The notes under the pieces were generated by a model. That model ran no database searches, had not been told where the DNA came from, and worked only from the letters and a program-made list of their open reading frames with translations. The translations under genes were made by a program, and so were the position numbers. Positions 26,225-34,547 of a DNA stretch of 64,000 bases are shown piece by piece (positions within the stretch are counted from its first letter, which is position 1; every line of letters starts with the position of its first letter). Source of the stretch: Streptomyces changanensis (GTDB lineage Bacteria; Actinomycetota; Actinomycetes; Streptomycetales; Streptomycetaceae). Where the stretch lies: positions 6,634,001 through 6,698,000 of the forward strand of contig NZ_CP102332.1 of NCBI RefSeq assembly GCF_024600715.1, in the 5' to 3' direction.

Positions 26225-26344
26225 ATGGGTCTTCCCATCGTCGGTGGTCTGGTCGACAGCGTGGTCGGCATTGTGGCCGGCACTGTGTATGGCGTCGTGC
26301 CGCAGCTCGGAGCCCTCCTGGGTGGGCTGGGCCTGCCGCTCTGA
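26225..26344 (+). CDS. 39-residue hydrophobic Gly-rich peptide
   Basis: ATG at 26225 with a strong GGAGG ribosome binding site seven bases upstream. The peptide starts MGLPIVGGLVDSVVGIVAG and ends GALLGGLGLPL. It is almost wholly hydrophobic with regular glycines and one Asp, and has no Lys, Arg or Cys. It could be a membrane-inserted small protein, a toxin-type peptide or a surface-active peptide. Its family is unknown to me. The AT-rich upstream region and the strong initiation signal are why I call it a gene. It is flanked by long gene-free stretches, so it is probably a single-gene unit. Confidence 0.6.
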   Translation: MGLPIVGGLVDSVVGIVAGTVYGVVPQLGALLGGLGLPL

Positions 26345-26798
26345 GCGTGCGCGCGCATAGTGTGGCGCCGGTCTCGCCGAGGCCGGCGTACACCTGGAAA
26401 CGGCTGGTGTTCCGCGCTCGCTTTTCCCTGGCTCGGCAGTGGCGTGCAGTGTGTTCCGAAAGACGCCGAGCGGCCCGGCGCGTCGCCGAGTCGCATGGTG
26501 TCGACCGATTCGGCACACGGCCGTAGCCGACAGGGGTGATCCGTCGGGAGGTGCCTGGGTCGACAGCCGCCCCAGGCACTCCGCTCCCGCATCTCGGCCC
26601 CCGCCTCCACTGCGCTCCAGGCGCTGTATGACCCACGCCCGCATCTGCTCGTCGACGTCGCGTGGCTGCAAGTCGAGGCGGAGCTGGGCCCGGTCGGGGA
26701 GCACTGCTCGGGTAAGGCGAACGCCTTGACGGCGCCCGCGGCGCCCAGGGTCGTGCCGGGCTGCCCGGGCCGCTCGGCGCCGCGCTACCCACCCCGCT
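26345..26798. other. Gene-free interval
   Basis: About 450 bases without a supported gene. Protein-like phrases appear on both strands around 26610-26700 (plus LYDPRPHLLVDVAWLQVEAE, minus LRLDLQPRDVDEQMRAWVIQ), so a decayed gene may be present. I cannot decide strand or family. Confidence 0.35.
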
Positions 26799-26827
26799 TG
26801 TGACACCCCTGTGACCCCCGCTGTGAC
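26799..26827 (+). promoter_or_regulatory. Three TGTGAC direct repeats upstream of the lipoprotein gene
   Basis: TGTGAC(A/C)CCC occurs at 26799, 26810 and 26822, spaced 11 and 12 bp, about one helical turn each, ending 44 bp before the ATG at 26871. This looks like an array of half-sites for a regulator. No candidate regulator is adjacent. Confidence 0.4.
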
Positions 26828-26870
26828 CCCCACCACGCGTGGTACGTCGGCGTCCTGATGGGATGACCGG

Positions 26871-27839
26871 ATGAGCAGACTGACCTCTTCCCGCAAGGGC
26901 CTCTCCGCGACCGCGCCCCTGCCCGTGTCCCTCGCCGCGATCGCCCTCCTGCTCACGGCCTGCGGGACGGAGCGCGCTGACGCAGGGCACTCGGGCGGAA
27001 GTACGGCCGTGCCGCCGTCGTCCGTGCAGGTCGACGATCCGGGCAAGGACGGCGTACGCATCACCTCGTTGACCCTCGCCCCGGCTTCCCCCTCGCCGTC
27101 CCCCTCGACGCCCGATGACTTCACCGTCTCCGCCGACAGTCTCGCCGCCGACTCGGGAGTCTCCGCCGCCTACGAGGTCACCAACGACGGCACCGAGACC
27201 CTGACCTACTCGATCGTCTTCACCTTCATGAGCCGTGACGGTGGAGCCATGGCCAACCAGACGGCCACCGTGCGCGACGTCGGCCCCGGGAAGACCGTGC
27301 GCGGCACGGTCCGGGCCGGGGTGCTGCCGCCCACCACGCCACGGGTGACGCAGGCCAAGGTGCTCGAAGTGACCAAGGTCCCCGCGGGTGAGGCACCGGC
27401 CGAGGCAGGCTCATGCCCCTCCTCCGGGATCCGCGTCAGCGCCGACGAGGGCGACGCGGCGATGGGACTGCGGGTCGTGGGCCTGCACCTCGACAACTGC
27501 GGTACGCGCCCGTACACCGTCGAGGGATACCCGCTGCTGGAACTCCTGGGCGAGGACCGCAAGCCCGTCGACGGCGTCAGGATCCTCCAGGGCAGCGGCG
27601 AGATCACCACCGGTGCCGGGCCCGACAGGCAGCCCCGGCCTGTCACGCTCGGCCCCGGCGAATCGGCGATCGCGAGTCTGGTGTGGCGCAACACCACCGA
27701 GTCCGGTGCGCCGGTGAACGTGCCGTACGTGCGCGTCCGGGCGAAGGCCGGCGCCGACCCCGTCACGGTGACCCCGAACCTCGATCTCGGCACCACCGGA
27801 AAGCTCGGGGTCAAGCCGTGGGTGAAGAAGGCACCTTAG
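26871..27839 (+). CDS. DUF4232 lipoprotein
   Basis: A 322-residue lipoprotein. The signal ends in the lipobox ALLLTAC (Cys about residue 31), so the mature protein is lipid-anchored outside the membrane. A Ser/Pro-rich linker (PASPSPSPSTP) follows. Residues 85-165 form a beta-rich domain (AAYEVTNDGTETLTYSIVFT), and residues 180-320 match DUF4232 (RVVGLHLDNCGTRPYTVEGY, SLVWRNT). DUF4232 domains are common in streptomycete surface lipoproteins of unknown role. Upstream lie three phased TGTGAC repeats. It appears monocistronic. Confidence 0.85.
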   Translation: MSRLTSSRKGLSATAPLPVSLAAIALLLTACGTERADAGHSGGSTAVPPSSVQVDDPGKDGVRITSLTLAPASPSPSPSTPDDFTVSADSLAADSGVSAAYEVTNDGTETLTYSIVFTFMSRDGGAMANQTATVRDVGPGKTVRGTVRAGVLPPTTPRVTQAKVLEVTKVPAGEAPAEAGSCPSSGIRVSADEGDAAMGLRVVGLHLDNCGTRPYTVEGYPLLELLGEDRKPVDGVRILQGSGEITTGAGPDRQPRPVTLGPGESAIASLVWRNTTESGAPVNVPYVRVRAKAGADPVTVTPNLDLGTTGKLGVKPWVKKAP

Positions 27840-28213
27840 GCGCCGACCGCCGTCCGGGCTCGATCCGCGGTGTCATGGCGCGTGACCGAAGACGCCCTGG
27901 CGCTTCGGTCGGGCATCCGGCCGCACCCGGACTCGGGCCCGGGAATCGCCCCCCGCGGGACGGACGCACCGGCGGAAGAGGCCGCTCCGGAGCGGGGCTC
28001 CGTCGTTCCCGGGCCACGCGCACGCTGCGCCGACCTCCAGCGGTGACCCGGGGACGAGACAGGACTCAGACGGAGACCAAGCGGGCGACGGCGCCTGCCG
28101 CGTCCGCGCCGGCGAACGATCGACGTTGACGTCGTACCGGCCAGGCCGTTCGCCCGCCGCCCGCCGTGCTGTGTCGGTTGTCATCGCGGGGTCGGGAGCC
28201 GCGTGCGGAACCG
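27840..28213. other. Intergenic region between converging genes
   Basis: About 370 bases between two converging genes. No gene is recognised. The large inverted repeat at 28214-28265 closes the minus-strand gene. Confidence 0.5.
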
Positions 28214-28265
28214 CCTCGGCCGGTGCTCGGCCCACCGCACAGGTGGGGCCGAGCACCGGCCGAGG
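28214..28265 (-). terminator. Long terminator hairpin of the small membrane protein gene
   Basis: CCTCGGCCGGTGCTCGGCCC pairs without mismatch with GGGCCGAGCACCGGCCGAGG, a 20-bp stem. One bulged G and a further 3 bp extend it toward a GCACA loop. It lies 21 bases beyond the stop at 28287. Confidence 0.85.
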
Positions 28266-28286
28266 CGGCCCGGTGCGGGGCTCCGT

Positions 28287-28541
28287 TCACGCGCTGACGA
28301 CGAGGGCCCCGAGGATCATGCCGCCGACCAGTCCGACGGCGCTGACCACGAGGGCGACCGTGGCGAGTCGCTCGTGCCTCACGACCTTGGCGATGATGGC
28401 CAGCACCAGGCCGATCACGCCGAACACGATCGGCAGGAAAATCAGAGCCACCGCACCGAGCACGATCGCGACGATGCTCAGCACATTGCCGGTCGCCGCG
28501 CGCTGCTGTCCGGTGGGCTGGTTGCCGTACTGCGTGGTCAT
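28287..28541 (-). CDS. Small DUF4190-like membrane protein
   Basis: An 84-residue protein. A short polar head (MTTQYGNQPTGQQRAATGN) is followed by two membrane helices (VLSIVAIVLGAVALIFLPIV, LATVALVVSAVGLVGGMILG) joined by a basic turn AKVVRHERL. This matches DUF4190-type proteins, often found alone and of unknown function. The CACTCC that corresponds to GGAGTGG lies upstream of the ATG as ribosome binding site. A strong terminator follows. Confidence 0.8.
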   Translation of the reverse strand: MTTQYGNQPTGQQRAATGNVLSIVAIVLGAVALIFLPIVFGVIGLVLAIIAKVVRHERLATVALVVSAVGLVGGMILGALVVSA

Positions 28542-28859
28542 CTGCCACTCCTTCGGGACGATCAGCCTGAGACCCGATCCGTAGTCGGACCGGCACACCA
28601 CCCTGGTTCCCCGAAGTCCGCCAGGAACACCGGGATTTGGGAGGGCCCCGGTGACACGACCTTCATCGTGGGCGCACAGGTGTCCCCCCGGTGCGGAGGG
28701 AGGGCGTCGCGCCGTCAGGTGCGGGGACGACCCGTGGACGGTCGTGCCGCGGGTGCCGCCCGGATTCCCCTGGCGGGGGTTGCTCATCGCCGCCTCCGGC
28801 AGCTCCCCCCGCGTACGGTGTCGTGTCCGCGAGCGTCGCCGCGGCCTTCGGGGGGCCGG
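28542..28859. other. Intergenic region, nothing recognised
   Basis: About 320 bases between two minus-strand genes. No gene or clear hairpin is seen. Confidence 0.45.
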
Positions 28860-29813
28860 TCAGCCGGGGAACTGGCGCCGGTAGGCCGAGGGGCTGACGC
28901 CCATGATCTCCCGGAAGTGGTGGCGGAAGCCTGCGACGGTCAGGCCCACGAGGCCGGCCACTGTGTCGATCGGATGGTCCGCGGTTTCCAGCAGTGTCGC
29001 GCCGGTGCGGATCCGTTGGTGGGTGAGCCAGCGTCCTGGCGGCAGACCGACCGTGTCGACGCAGCGACGCTCGAACTGTCGTACGGACAGGTGTGCGATG
29101 CCGGCCAGTTCGTCGACGGTGAGGCGCCGGTGCAGGTGGTCCAGCGCGTACCGCAGGGCGTTGCTGATCGGATCGTCGGACGGTGCCTTGTCCACCGGAT
29201 GCTCCGCGAACTGGGCCTGGCCGCCTTCGCGGTGCGAGGCCACGACCATGCGGCGGGCCACGCGCGTGGCGATGTCGGCGCCGTGGTCGGTGCGAATGAG
29301 GTGCAGGCAGACGTCGATGCCGGCGGCAGTGCCGGCGCCGGTGATGACGGATCCGTGGTCGACGTAGAGGACCGACGCGTCGACCGTCACCTCCGGATGG
29401 CGTTCCTGCAGCAGACGGGCATACCGCCAGTGCGTGGTCGCTTCCTTGTCGTCCAGCAGGCCGGCGGCGGCCAGAGCGAACGCGCCGCTGCAGATGGACA
29501 CCACTCGCGCTCCTCGCGCGTGCGCGTCCCGCAGCGCGTCCAGGACGGCGGGGGAGACCTGACGGCGCACGTCCGCGACCCCCGGGACGATGACGGTGTC
29601 GGCGTGCCGGAGCCGGTCCAGCCCGTGGTGCACCACGATGTCGAAGCCGCCCACGACCCGGTGGGGCCCGGGCGCCTCGGCGCACACCTCGAACCGGTAC
29701 CACCAGTCCACGTCCAGCTCCGGCCGGGCAACCGCAAAAACCTCCGCGACTGTGGCAAGTTCGAACGGGGGCATCCCATCGAAGGCCAGACAGGCGATCC
29801 GGTGACGGCGCAT
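28860..29813 (-). CDS. GlxA-family AraC-type transcriptional regulator
   Basis: A 317-residue protein. Residues 5-185 form a DJ-1/PfpI-like domain (LAFDGMPPFELATVAEVFAV, VSICSGAFALAAAGLLDDKE with Cys at the nucleophile elbow, TTHWRYARLLQERHPEV). Residues 210-317 are an AraC double helix-turn-helix (LTVDELAGIAHLSVRQFERR, GFRHHFREIMGVSPSAYRRQ). This fusion defines the GlxA/FtrA regulator group. It diverges from a free-standing DJ-1/PfpI gene with a 71-base gap, so it likely controls that gene. The effector is unknown. Confidence 0.92.
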   Translation of the reverse strand: MRRHRIACLAFDGMPPFELATVAEVFAVARPELDVDWWYRFEVCAEAPGPHRVVGGFDIVVHHGLDRLRHADTVIVPGVADVRRQVSPAVLDALRDAHARGARVVSICSGAFALAAAGLLDDKEATTHWRYARLLQERHPEVTVDASVLYVDHGSVITGAGTAAGIDVCLHLIRTDHGADIATRVARRMVVASHREGGQAQFAEHPVDKAPSDDPISNALRYALDHLHRRLTVDELAGIAHLSVRQFERRCVDTVGLPPGRWLTHQRIRTGATLLETADHPIDTVAGLVGLTVAGFRHHFREIMGVSPSAYRRQFPG

Positions 29814-29884
29814 GACGGAATGCTAGCGGTGCATGCCGTTTCCGACACTGTCGAGCGGTGCCCGTCAAGCCCGACCCTTGTCGC

Positions 29885-30568
29885 ATGAACCCGGTGAAGC
29901 CAGTGAACCCAGACCTCACAAACACCACAGACACCACTGTCCCGCTGACTTTCGGGATGCTCGTCTTCGACGAGGTCGAGGTCCTCGACCTGGGAGGTCC
30001 CTTCGAGGTCTTCAGCACCGCCGGCCGGCTGGCCCGCACCGCCGACGACGAACCCCTCCTGCGCGTGCTGACGATCGCGGCGACCGATCACCCGGTCCGC
30101 TGCCGCGGAGGGCTGAAGGTCGCGGCGGATCACACCCTCGACGAGGATCCCCCCTTCGACGTGCTGGTGATCCCCGGCGGCGTCACCGCGGCGGTCGAGG
30201 CGGACGCGGACGTCATCGACTGGTTGGCCCGGCGCCGAAAGACCTCCGTGCTGACGTTCAGCGTCTGCACCGGGGCCTTCCTACTGGCCTCCACCGGAGC
30301 CCTGGACGGCCGCCCGGCCGCGACCCACTGGGAAGACCAGGACGAACTGGCCCGGCGCTGGCCGAACATCCAGGTGCGCACCGACGTCCGATGGCTGGAC
30401 GACGGCGACATCGTCACCTCCGCCGGGATCAGCGCGGGCATCGACGCCAGCCTGCACATCGTGAGCCGGCTCTTCGGCGAACGGCTGGCCCGTCGCACCG
30501 CCACCCAGATGGAATACACGTGGGCAGCTGGACGCACCACCGAAGCGGGCCCGCCGGGCGGGCCCTGA
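29885..30568 (+). CDS. DJ-1/PfpI-family protein, isonitrile hydratase-like
   Basis: A 227-residue protein from the ATG at 29885. A GTG nine codons upstream is also possible, as neither start has a clear ribosome binding site. The front reads FGMLVFDEVEVLDLGGPFEV, with Glu/Asp near the start. The nucleophile elbow is FSVCTGAFLLASTGALDGRP with Cys, then AATHWEDQDELARRWPN. These are marks of the InhA/isonitrile-hydratase and ThiJ/PfpI group. It probably acts on a small molecule in the cytosol, though glyoxalase or chaperone roles cannot be excluded. It is divergent from the GlxA-type regulator, which shares the same domain. Confidence 0.85.
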   Translation: MNPVKPVNPDLTNTTDTTVPLTFGMLVFDEVEVLDLGGPFEVFSTAGRLARTADDEPLLRVLTIAATDHPVRCRGGLKVAADHTLDEDPPFDVLVIPGGVTAAVEADADVIDWLARRRKTSVLTFSVCTGAFLLASTGALDGRPAATHWEDQDELARRWPNIQVRTDVRWLDDGDIVTSAGISAGIDASLHIVSRLFGERLARRTATQMEYTWAAGRTTEAGPPGGP

Positions 30569-30570
30569 GC

Positions 30571-31107
30571 CCGCACCGCCGGGCGCCCGCAACAACGGCA
30601 ACGCTCACCGCCCGCGACCAGATCGGCGAGGTCGGCGGCTGGGCCGGCGCCCGTGCCCACTTCCCCGGCTCCCTGGACGTCAGCGGCCACGCTGACCCCC
30701 TCGAGGTCTACCTGGACCACCTGTACACCTACGAGTACGGCAACGGCCCGTCTTCGCTGGGTGGCGGCTGGGACGCGTTCAACGCCCTGACCGGCCCCGG
30801 CGAGCTCACGGGCGACGGCAAGGGCGACCTCCTCGCCCGCAGCTCGGGCGGCACGCTGTGCCTGTACCGCGGCGACGGCCGGAGCTACGGCTTCGCCGGC
30901 CGCACCGGCCTCGGCTCCGGGTGGAACGCCTACAACGCCCTGGCCGGCGCGGGCGACCTCACCGGTGACGGCCGCGCCGACCTGCTGGCGGTCACGCCGA
31001 GCGGCACCCTGTACCGCTACGCCGCCACGCACACCGGCACCGCCAACCCCTTCGCCACCCGCGCGAACCTCGGCACGGGCTGGAACACCTACACCCAGTT
31101 CCACTGA
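30571..31107 (+). pseudogene. C-terminal FG-GAP/VCBS repeat fragment of a secreted protein
   Basis: The frame ends at 31107 and encodes three FG-GAP-like units (GELTGDGKGDLLARSSGGT, GDLTGDGRADLLAVTPSGT and the final ANLGTGWNTYTQFH). It lacks a signal peptide and N-terminal half. Coding sense starts right after the DJ-1 stop at 30568, and the only in-frame start (GTG 30520) lies inside that gene. The domain is normally a calcium-binding propeller at the C-terminus of an exported enzyme, as in the S1-like protein at 11120-12718. This is a truncated remnant. Confidence 0.65.
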
Positions 31108-31119
31108 CCCACCACCACA

Positions 31120-31159
31120 CCGGAGCCCCGGCCGGCGCCCCCGCCGTCCGGGGCTCCGG
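31120..31159 (+). terminator. Terminator hairpin
   Basis: CCGGAGCCCCGG (31120-31131) pairs perfectly with CCGGGGCTCCGG (31148-31159), 12 bp. It lies 12 bases after the stop at 31107, so the truncated gene keeps its original terminator. Confidence 0.75.
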
Positions 31160-31235
31160 CGTTCCCTCCCCACGGGCCCACGGGCCCACCGGCCCACCCG
31201 CCCACCGGCCCACCCGCCCACCGTCCCACCGGCCG
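31160..31235. repeat. Low-complexity GGCCCAC/CGCCCAC tandem repeat
   Basis: Degenerate tandem copies of an 8-10 bp unit (GGGCCCAC, CGGCCCACC, CGCCCACC) run from about 31175 to 31235, directly after a terminator and outside any gene. Confidence 0.7.
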
Positions 31236-31797
31236 GCGTGCCGGGCTGCGACCCGCGGAGTGACCGGTGCGGGTGCCCCCGGTGGCTGCCTGCCTCCGCC
31301 GCGCGTGCCGCCCACCTCGGATGCCGGCGCCCGACCCGGCCGTACCGCGCGGTCGGTCCGCGTCCGGGCGGTGCCGAGGGGGCCGGCACCGGTCCGCGCG
31401 GCCGCCGCTGCCGCTGCCCTGGACGGAGCCGGCACACGCCTTTTTGACCACTTCGCGCCAGCTTGGCGGCCAGGATTCGGCGGAGGTCGTTGAGTTTCGG
31501 ACGACCTGCTGTGGCTGGCCACTGGCATATACCGGCCATCGATCCCGTTCCGCGGGTCGTCCGCAGGCGTTCGTCGACTCCCTCCTTCCCCTGCTTCCCC
31601 GGGTATTCCGATGGGGCGGGAGCGTCCACTACGCACCGTGGATCCCCGCCGATCCCCGCCGTCTCCGCCGGTCCGTAGGACTGGCTCGAAGTCATGACCA
31701 CCTCCTTGCCCGACCACGCGAAGCAGGTGACCGTTACACCGGATGCCGGAGCGCCCGATTCAGCTCATCCGGCTCTCAAGGAGGTCGAGGAAGACCG
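31236..31797. other. Gene-free region upstream of the nucleoside cluster
   Basis: About 560 bases. The minus strand reads GRPKLNDLRRILAAKLARSG near 31450-31510, which is protein-like but not extended into a gene. The patch 31440-31560 is less GC-rich than its surroundings (for example CTTTTTGACC, GGCATATACC) and is a reasonable place for the cluster promoter. An AAGGAGGT ribosome binding site lies at 31779-31786. Confidence 0.4.
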
Positions 31798-33195
31798 ATG
31801 GATCCTGTAGCTGATCTGCTGTCGCCGGCCGGAGACCCGGACCGCGCGATCCTCCGGGGGGCGGCCGAGCCCACGACCATCGCCCTGGCCGGGGCGGAGT
31901 TCGGCTGGGGCAGCAGTGGGAAGCTGAGCGCCGTCCTGTCCGCGCTGGCCGAGCGGGGATCGGACGGGCCCCTGCGGCTGGTCGGCATCGGATCCGGCCT
32001 GGGCCGGCCGCTGCTCGCCGCGCACCCCGTGGAGACCTGGTACGACCTGCCGGAGTCGGGCGGGGACACCTTCGACACCGTGCGACGAATCGTCCGGAGC
32101 GAACGTGTGGCAGCGGCGCTCGTGGTACTCGACGGGCCACTGGCCATGGCGTTGGAGGCGACCGGGGTGCCCACGGTGTTCGTGGACAGCCTGCCGTTCC
32201 TCTGGACCGACGGCGACCGTCGCGACCTGCCCCTGGACGTCTCGGTGTACTGCGCGCAGCGCTGTGTCGAACTGCCGCCGGAGTGCCGGGACGTGCTCGA
32301 CTCCGTACGGGCGTTGCGCTGGGTCGACGCGATCGTCGCCACCCCGTCGGGCCGTCCGCGCCGGACCGGGCCGGAGCCGGCGACGCGTGGCCCGGGGGAG
32401 AGGCCCGCCGCGCCGGCGGAGGCGCGGAGGGAACCGGCGGGCCCTCCTGCCGTCCCGTACCGCAAGGCCCTGATCAACCTCGGCGGGCTGCGCGCCCCCA
32501 GGCTCGCCGACTGGTCGCATTACCCGCGCCTCGTGGTGCCCGCGGCCGTCGAGGCACTGGCCGCCGAGGGGGTCGGCGAGGTGCACATCGCGGGGAACGT
32601 ACCCTCCGACCTGGGCGCCCGGCTCGCCGGCGGCCGGCCCGGCACACCCCGCACGACGGCCGGGCCGCTGTCCCACCGCGCGTTCCTCGACCGGCTCGCC
32701 GAGACCGACGTCCTGCTCACCTCTCCGGGCCTGACCACCCTGCTGGAGGCGGACGGCATGGGCGTGCCCACCGTGTGCCTGCCGCCGCAGAACCTCAGCC
32801 AGGTGTTCAACGGCCGGTTCCACAGCCGGGCCGTGGGGGCCGACGTCCGCACCCGGTGGCCCGAGGACGTCTTCGCCGAGGACGACGCGCTCGCCCTGCG
32901 GGCCGAAGGGGAGGACCACGCGCTGACACTGATCTACGGGAGCATCGCGGAGACGGCCACGGGCCCCGGCGCGGACGCGGCCCGCCGCCGGCTGCGTGAC
33001 GCGATACGGGGCGCCCTCCGCACAGCCGGCACGCACCAGGGCTGGGGCGGGCTCGCCTCGCAGGTCGGCACCGGCGGCGCCGCCCAGGTCGCCGACGCCG
33101 TGCTGTCGCTGGTGGGCCGGACGACCGCGCCCCGGGGACCGGCCGCCGCCACGGCGGCGCTTCGCCCGGGACCGGTGGCACGGCCGGTGAGCTGA
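31798..33195 (+). CDS. GT-B glycosyltransferase, cytosylglucuronic acid synthase-like
   Basis: A 465-residue protein, first gene of the cluster, with AAGGAGGT upstream of the ATG. The N-terminal half has a Rossmann layout (IALAGAEFGWGSSGKLSAV, then ALVVLDGPLAMALEATGVPT, VFVDSLPFLW). The C-terminal half is a MurG/UGT-like donor domain (KALINLGGLRAPRL, DVLLTSPGLTTLLEADGMGV, TVCLPPQNLSQVFNGRFHSR). An Arg/Pro/Ala-rich insert lies near residues 185-220. In blasticidin S and mildiomycin pathways a GT-B enzyme (BlsD, MilC) joins cytosine to UDP-glucuronic acid. Cluster context makes that the likely reaction here. Assignment to that exact family is inference, while the GT-B fold is clear. Confidence 0.75.
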   Translation: MDPVADLLSPAGDPDRAILRGAAEPTTIALAGAEFGWGSSGKLSAVLSALAERGSDGPLRLVGIGSGLGRPLLAAHPVETWYDLPESGGDTFDTVRRIVRSERVAAALVVLDGPLAMALEATGVPTVFVDSLPFLWTDGDRRDLPLDVSVYCAQRCVELPPECRDVLDSVRALRWVDAIVATPSGRPRRTGPEPATRGPGERPAAPAEARREPAGPPAVPYRKALINLGGLRAPRLADWSHYPRLVVPAAVEALAAEGVGEVHIAGNVPSDLGARLAGGRPGTPRTTAGPLSHRAFLDRLAETDVLLTSPGLTTLLEADGMGVPTVCLPPQNLSQVFNGRFHSRAVGADVRTRWPEDVFAEDDALALRAEGEDHALTLIYGSIAETATGPGADAARRRLRDAIRGALRTAGTHQGWGGLASQVGTGGAAQVADAVLSLVGRTTAPRGPAAATAALRPGPVARPVS

Positions 33196-33400
33196 GCCGC
33201 GGTCCGGCACCACGCAGGCCGTCCGACCCGTGGAGCGTCGGCACCACCGCTCCACCGCACGGTCGAAGCCGGGGCCCCGTCACCCTCCCACCCGGTCCGC
33301 GTCCCCAGCTGCACCGCGCGAACCGTCGGGTCCCCGCCCCTGGGCACCGCCCTCGTACAGACCACAGCAGCTCCGAGCCGCCCCCGGAAGGTTCCGTACC

Positions 33401-34390
33401 ATGCGCGAGCGTCAGCGGTATCTCTTCATCAGGATCCTGGAAGCCTGCAACGCCGACTGTTTCATGTGCGAGTTCGCCCTCTCCCGCGACACCTTCCGGT
33501 TCTCCCTGGAGGACTTCACCGACCTGCTGCCCAAGGCGCGCGACGCGGGGGTGGGGTACGTGCGCTTCACCGGCGGGGAACCGCTGATGCACCCGGATGT
33601 CGTGGAACTGGTGCGCGCCGGAACGGCGGCCGGGATGCGGATGTCCCTGATCACCAACGGCAGCATGCTGCCGAAGATGGCCCGTACCCTCGCCGAGGCG
33701 GGTCTCGCCCAGGTCATCGTCAGCCTCGACGGGTCCTCCGGCGTCACCCACGACGTCTACCGCCGTTCCCCCGGGATGTTCGACAGCGGACTGCGCGGGT
33801 TGCGCGAGGCCGCGGCTCTCGGTGTGCTGCCCCGTGTCAACACCGTGGTGGGCCCGCACAACTACGACCAGATGCCGGAGCTCCAGCGCGTGCTGACCGA
33901 GGCCGGGGTCAAGCAGTGGGAACTGTCCGCACTGAAGCTCGACCGTTCCATCCGCTACCCCGACCCGGACGAGGTCCGCGCGGTGTGCGACCCGGTGTAC
34001 GACGCCGACCCCGAGACCTGGCTCGTGCCCCTGGGCAAGCGCTTCTACGGCGACACGCCGGAGGAGCAGGAGCGGTACTTCACCGAGTCGCAGACGCCAC
34101 GCGCCTCCCGACCGCTGTGCCACGTCGTCGACGACGTGATCTACGTCGACGGCAGGAACGAGCGGATGTACGCGTGCAGTTGCCTGCCGCACCGTGAGGC
34201 CGACGGTGACGTCGGAGGTGCTCCGCTGCGCGAGAACGGGGCGATCAGTCTCGACACCCCGGTGTTCCGGGCGCACGCCGACTTCTTCCGCGACCGCGGC
34301 CCGGACCTGTGCGCCGGCTGCTCCACGACCGCCGCAGGCTACAGCGACGACGTCGCCAGGCTCGGGACGGCGACCCCTTGGCAGTACTGA
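33401..34390 (+). CDS. Radical SAM enzyme, BlsE/MilG-like
   Basis: A 329-residue protein. The [4Fe-4S]-SAM motif is Cys16, Cys20, Cys23 (EACNADCFMCEF), followed by FTGGEPLMHPD (GGE motif) and VIVSLDGSS. Extra cysteines near the end (240, 259, 261, 304, 307) suggest a SPASM/twitch-like auxiliary cluster. In blasticidin S synthesis BlsE, a radical SAM enzyme, decarboxylates cytosylglucuronic acid, and MilG does the matching step in mildiomycin. Placement next to a GT-B gene, an aminotransferase and a CMP N-glycosidase supports the same role. GGAAGG precedes the ATG at 33401. Open frame upstream of it is not protein-like. Other radical SAM chemistry is possible. Confidence 0.82.
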   Translation: MRERQRYLFIRILEACNADCFMCEFALSRDTFRFSLEDFTDLLPKARDAGVGYVRFTGGEPLMHPDVVELVRAGTAAGMRMSLITNGSMLPKMARTLAEAGLAQVIVSLDGSSGVTHDVYRRSPGMFDSGLRGLREAAALGVLPRVNTVVGPHNYDQMPELQRVLTEAGVKQWELSALKLDRSIRYPDPDEVRAVCDPVYDADPETWLVPLGKRFYGDTPEEQERYFTESQTPRASRPLCHVVDDVIYVDGRNERMYACSCLPHREADGDVGGAPLRENGAISLDTPVFRAHADFFRDRGPDLCAGCSTTAAGYSDDVARLGTATPWQY

Positions 34391-34547
34391 ACCGGCGGGC
34401 CTGCGCCGGCCCGAGCATCCACGCGGGACCACCCGCCGGATCGTCGGCGCCCCGCCACCCCCGCGCCCGGCCGCCCGGCGCCCTACGCCCGGGGGACCGG
34501 CACCCGGACGACCCGATGACCCGACAGGCAGACGGAGGGAGGCACCG

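Noticed and set aside
31175..31235. CRISPR-like array in the GGCCCAC repeats
   Set aside because: Units are 8-10 bp, contiguous and degenerate, with no unique spacers.
33230..33400. N-terminal extension of the radical SAM protein
   Set aside because: The upstream codons translate to His/Arg/Pro-rich noise, and GGAAGG marks the ATG at 33401.
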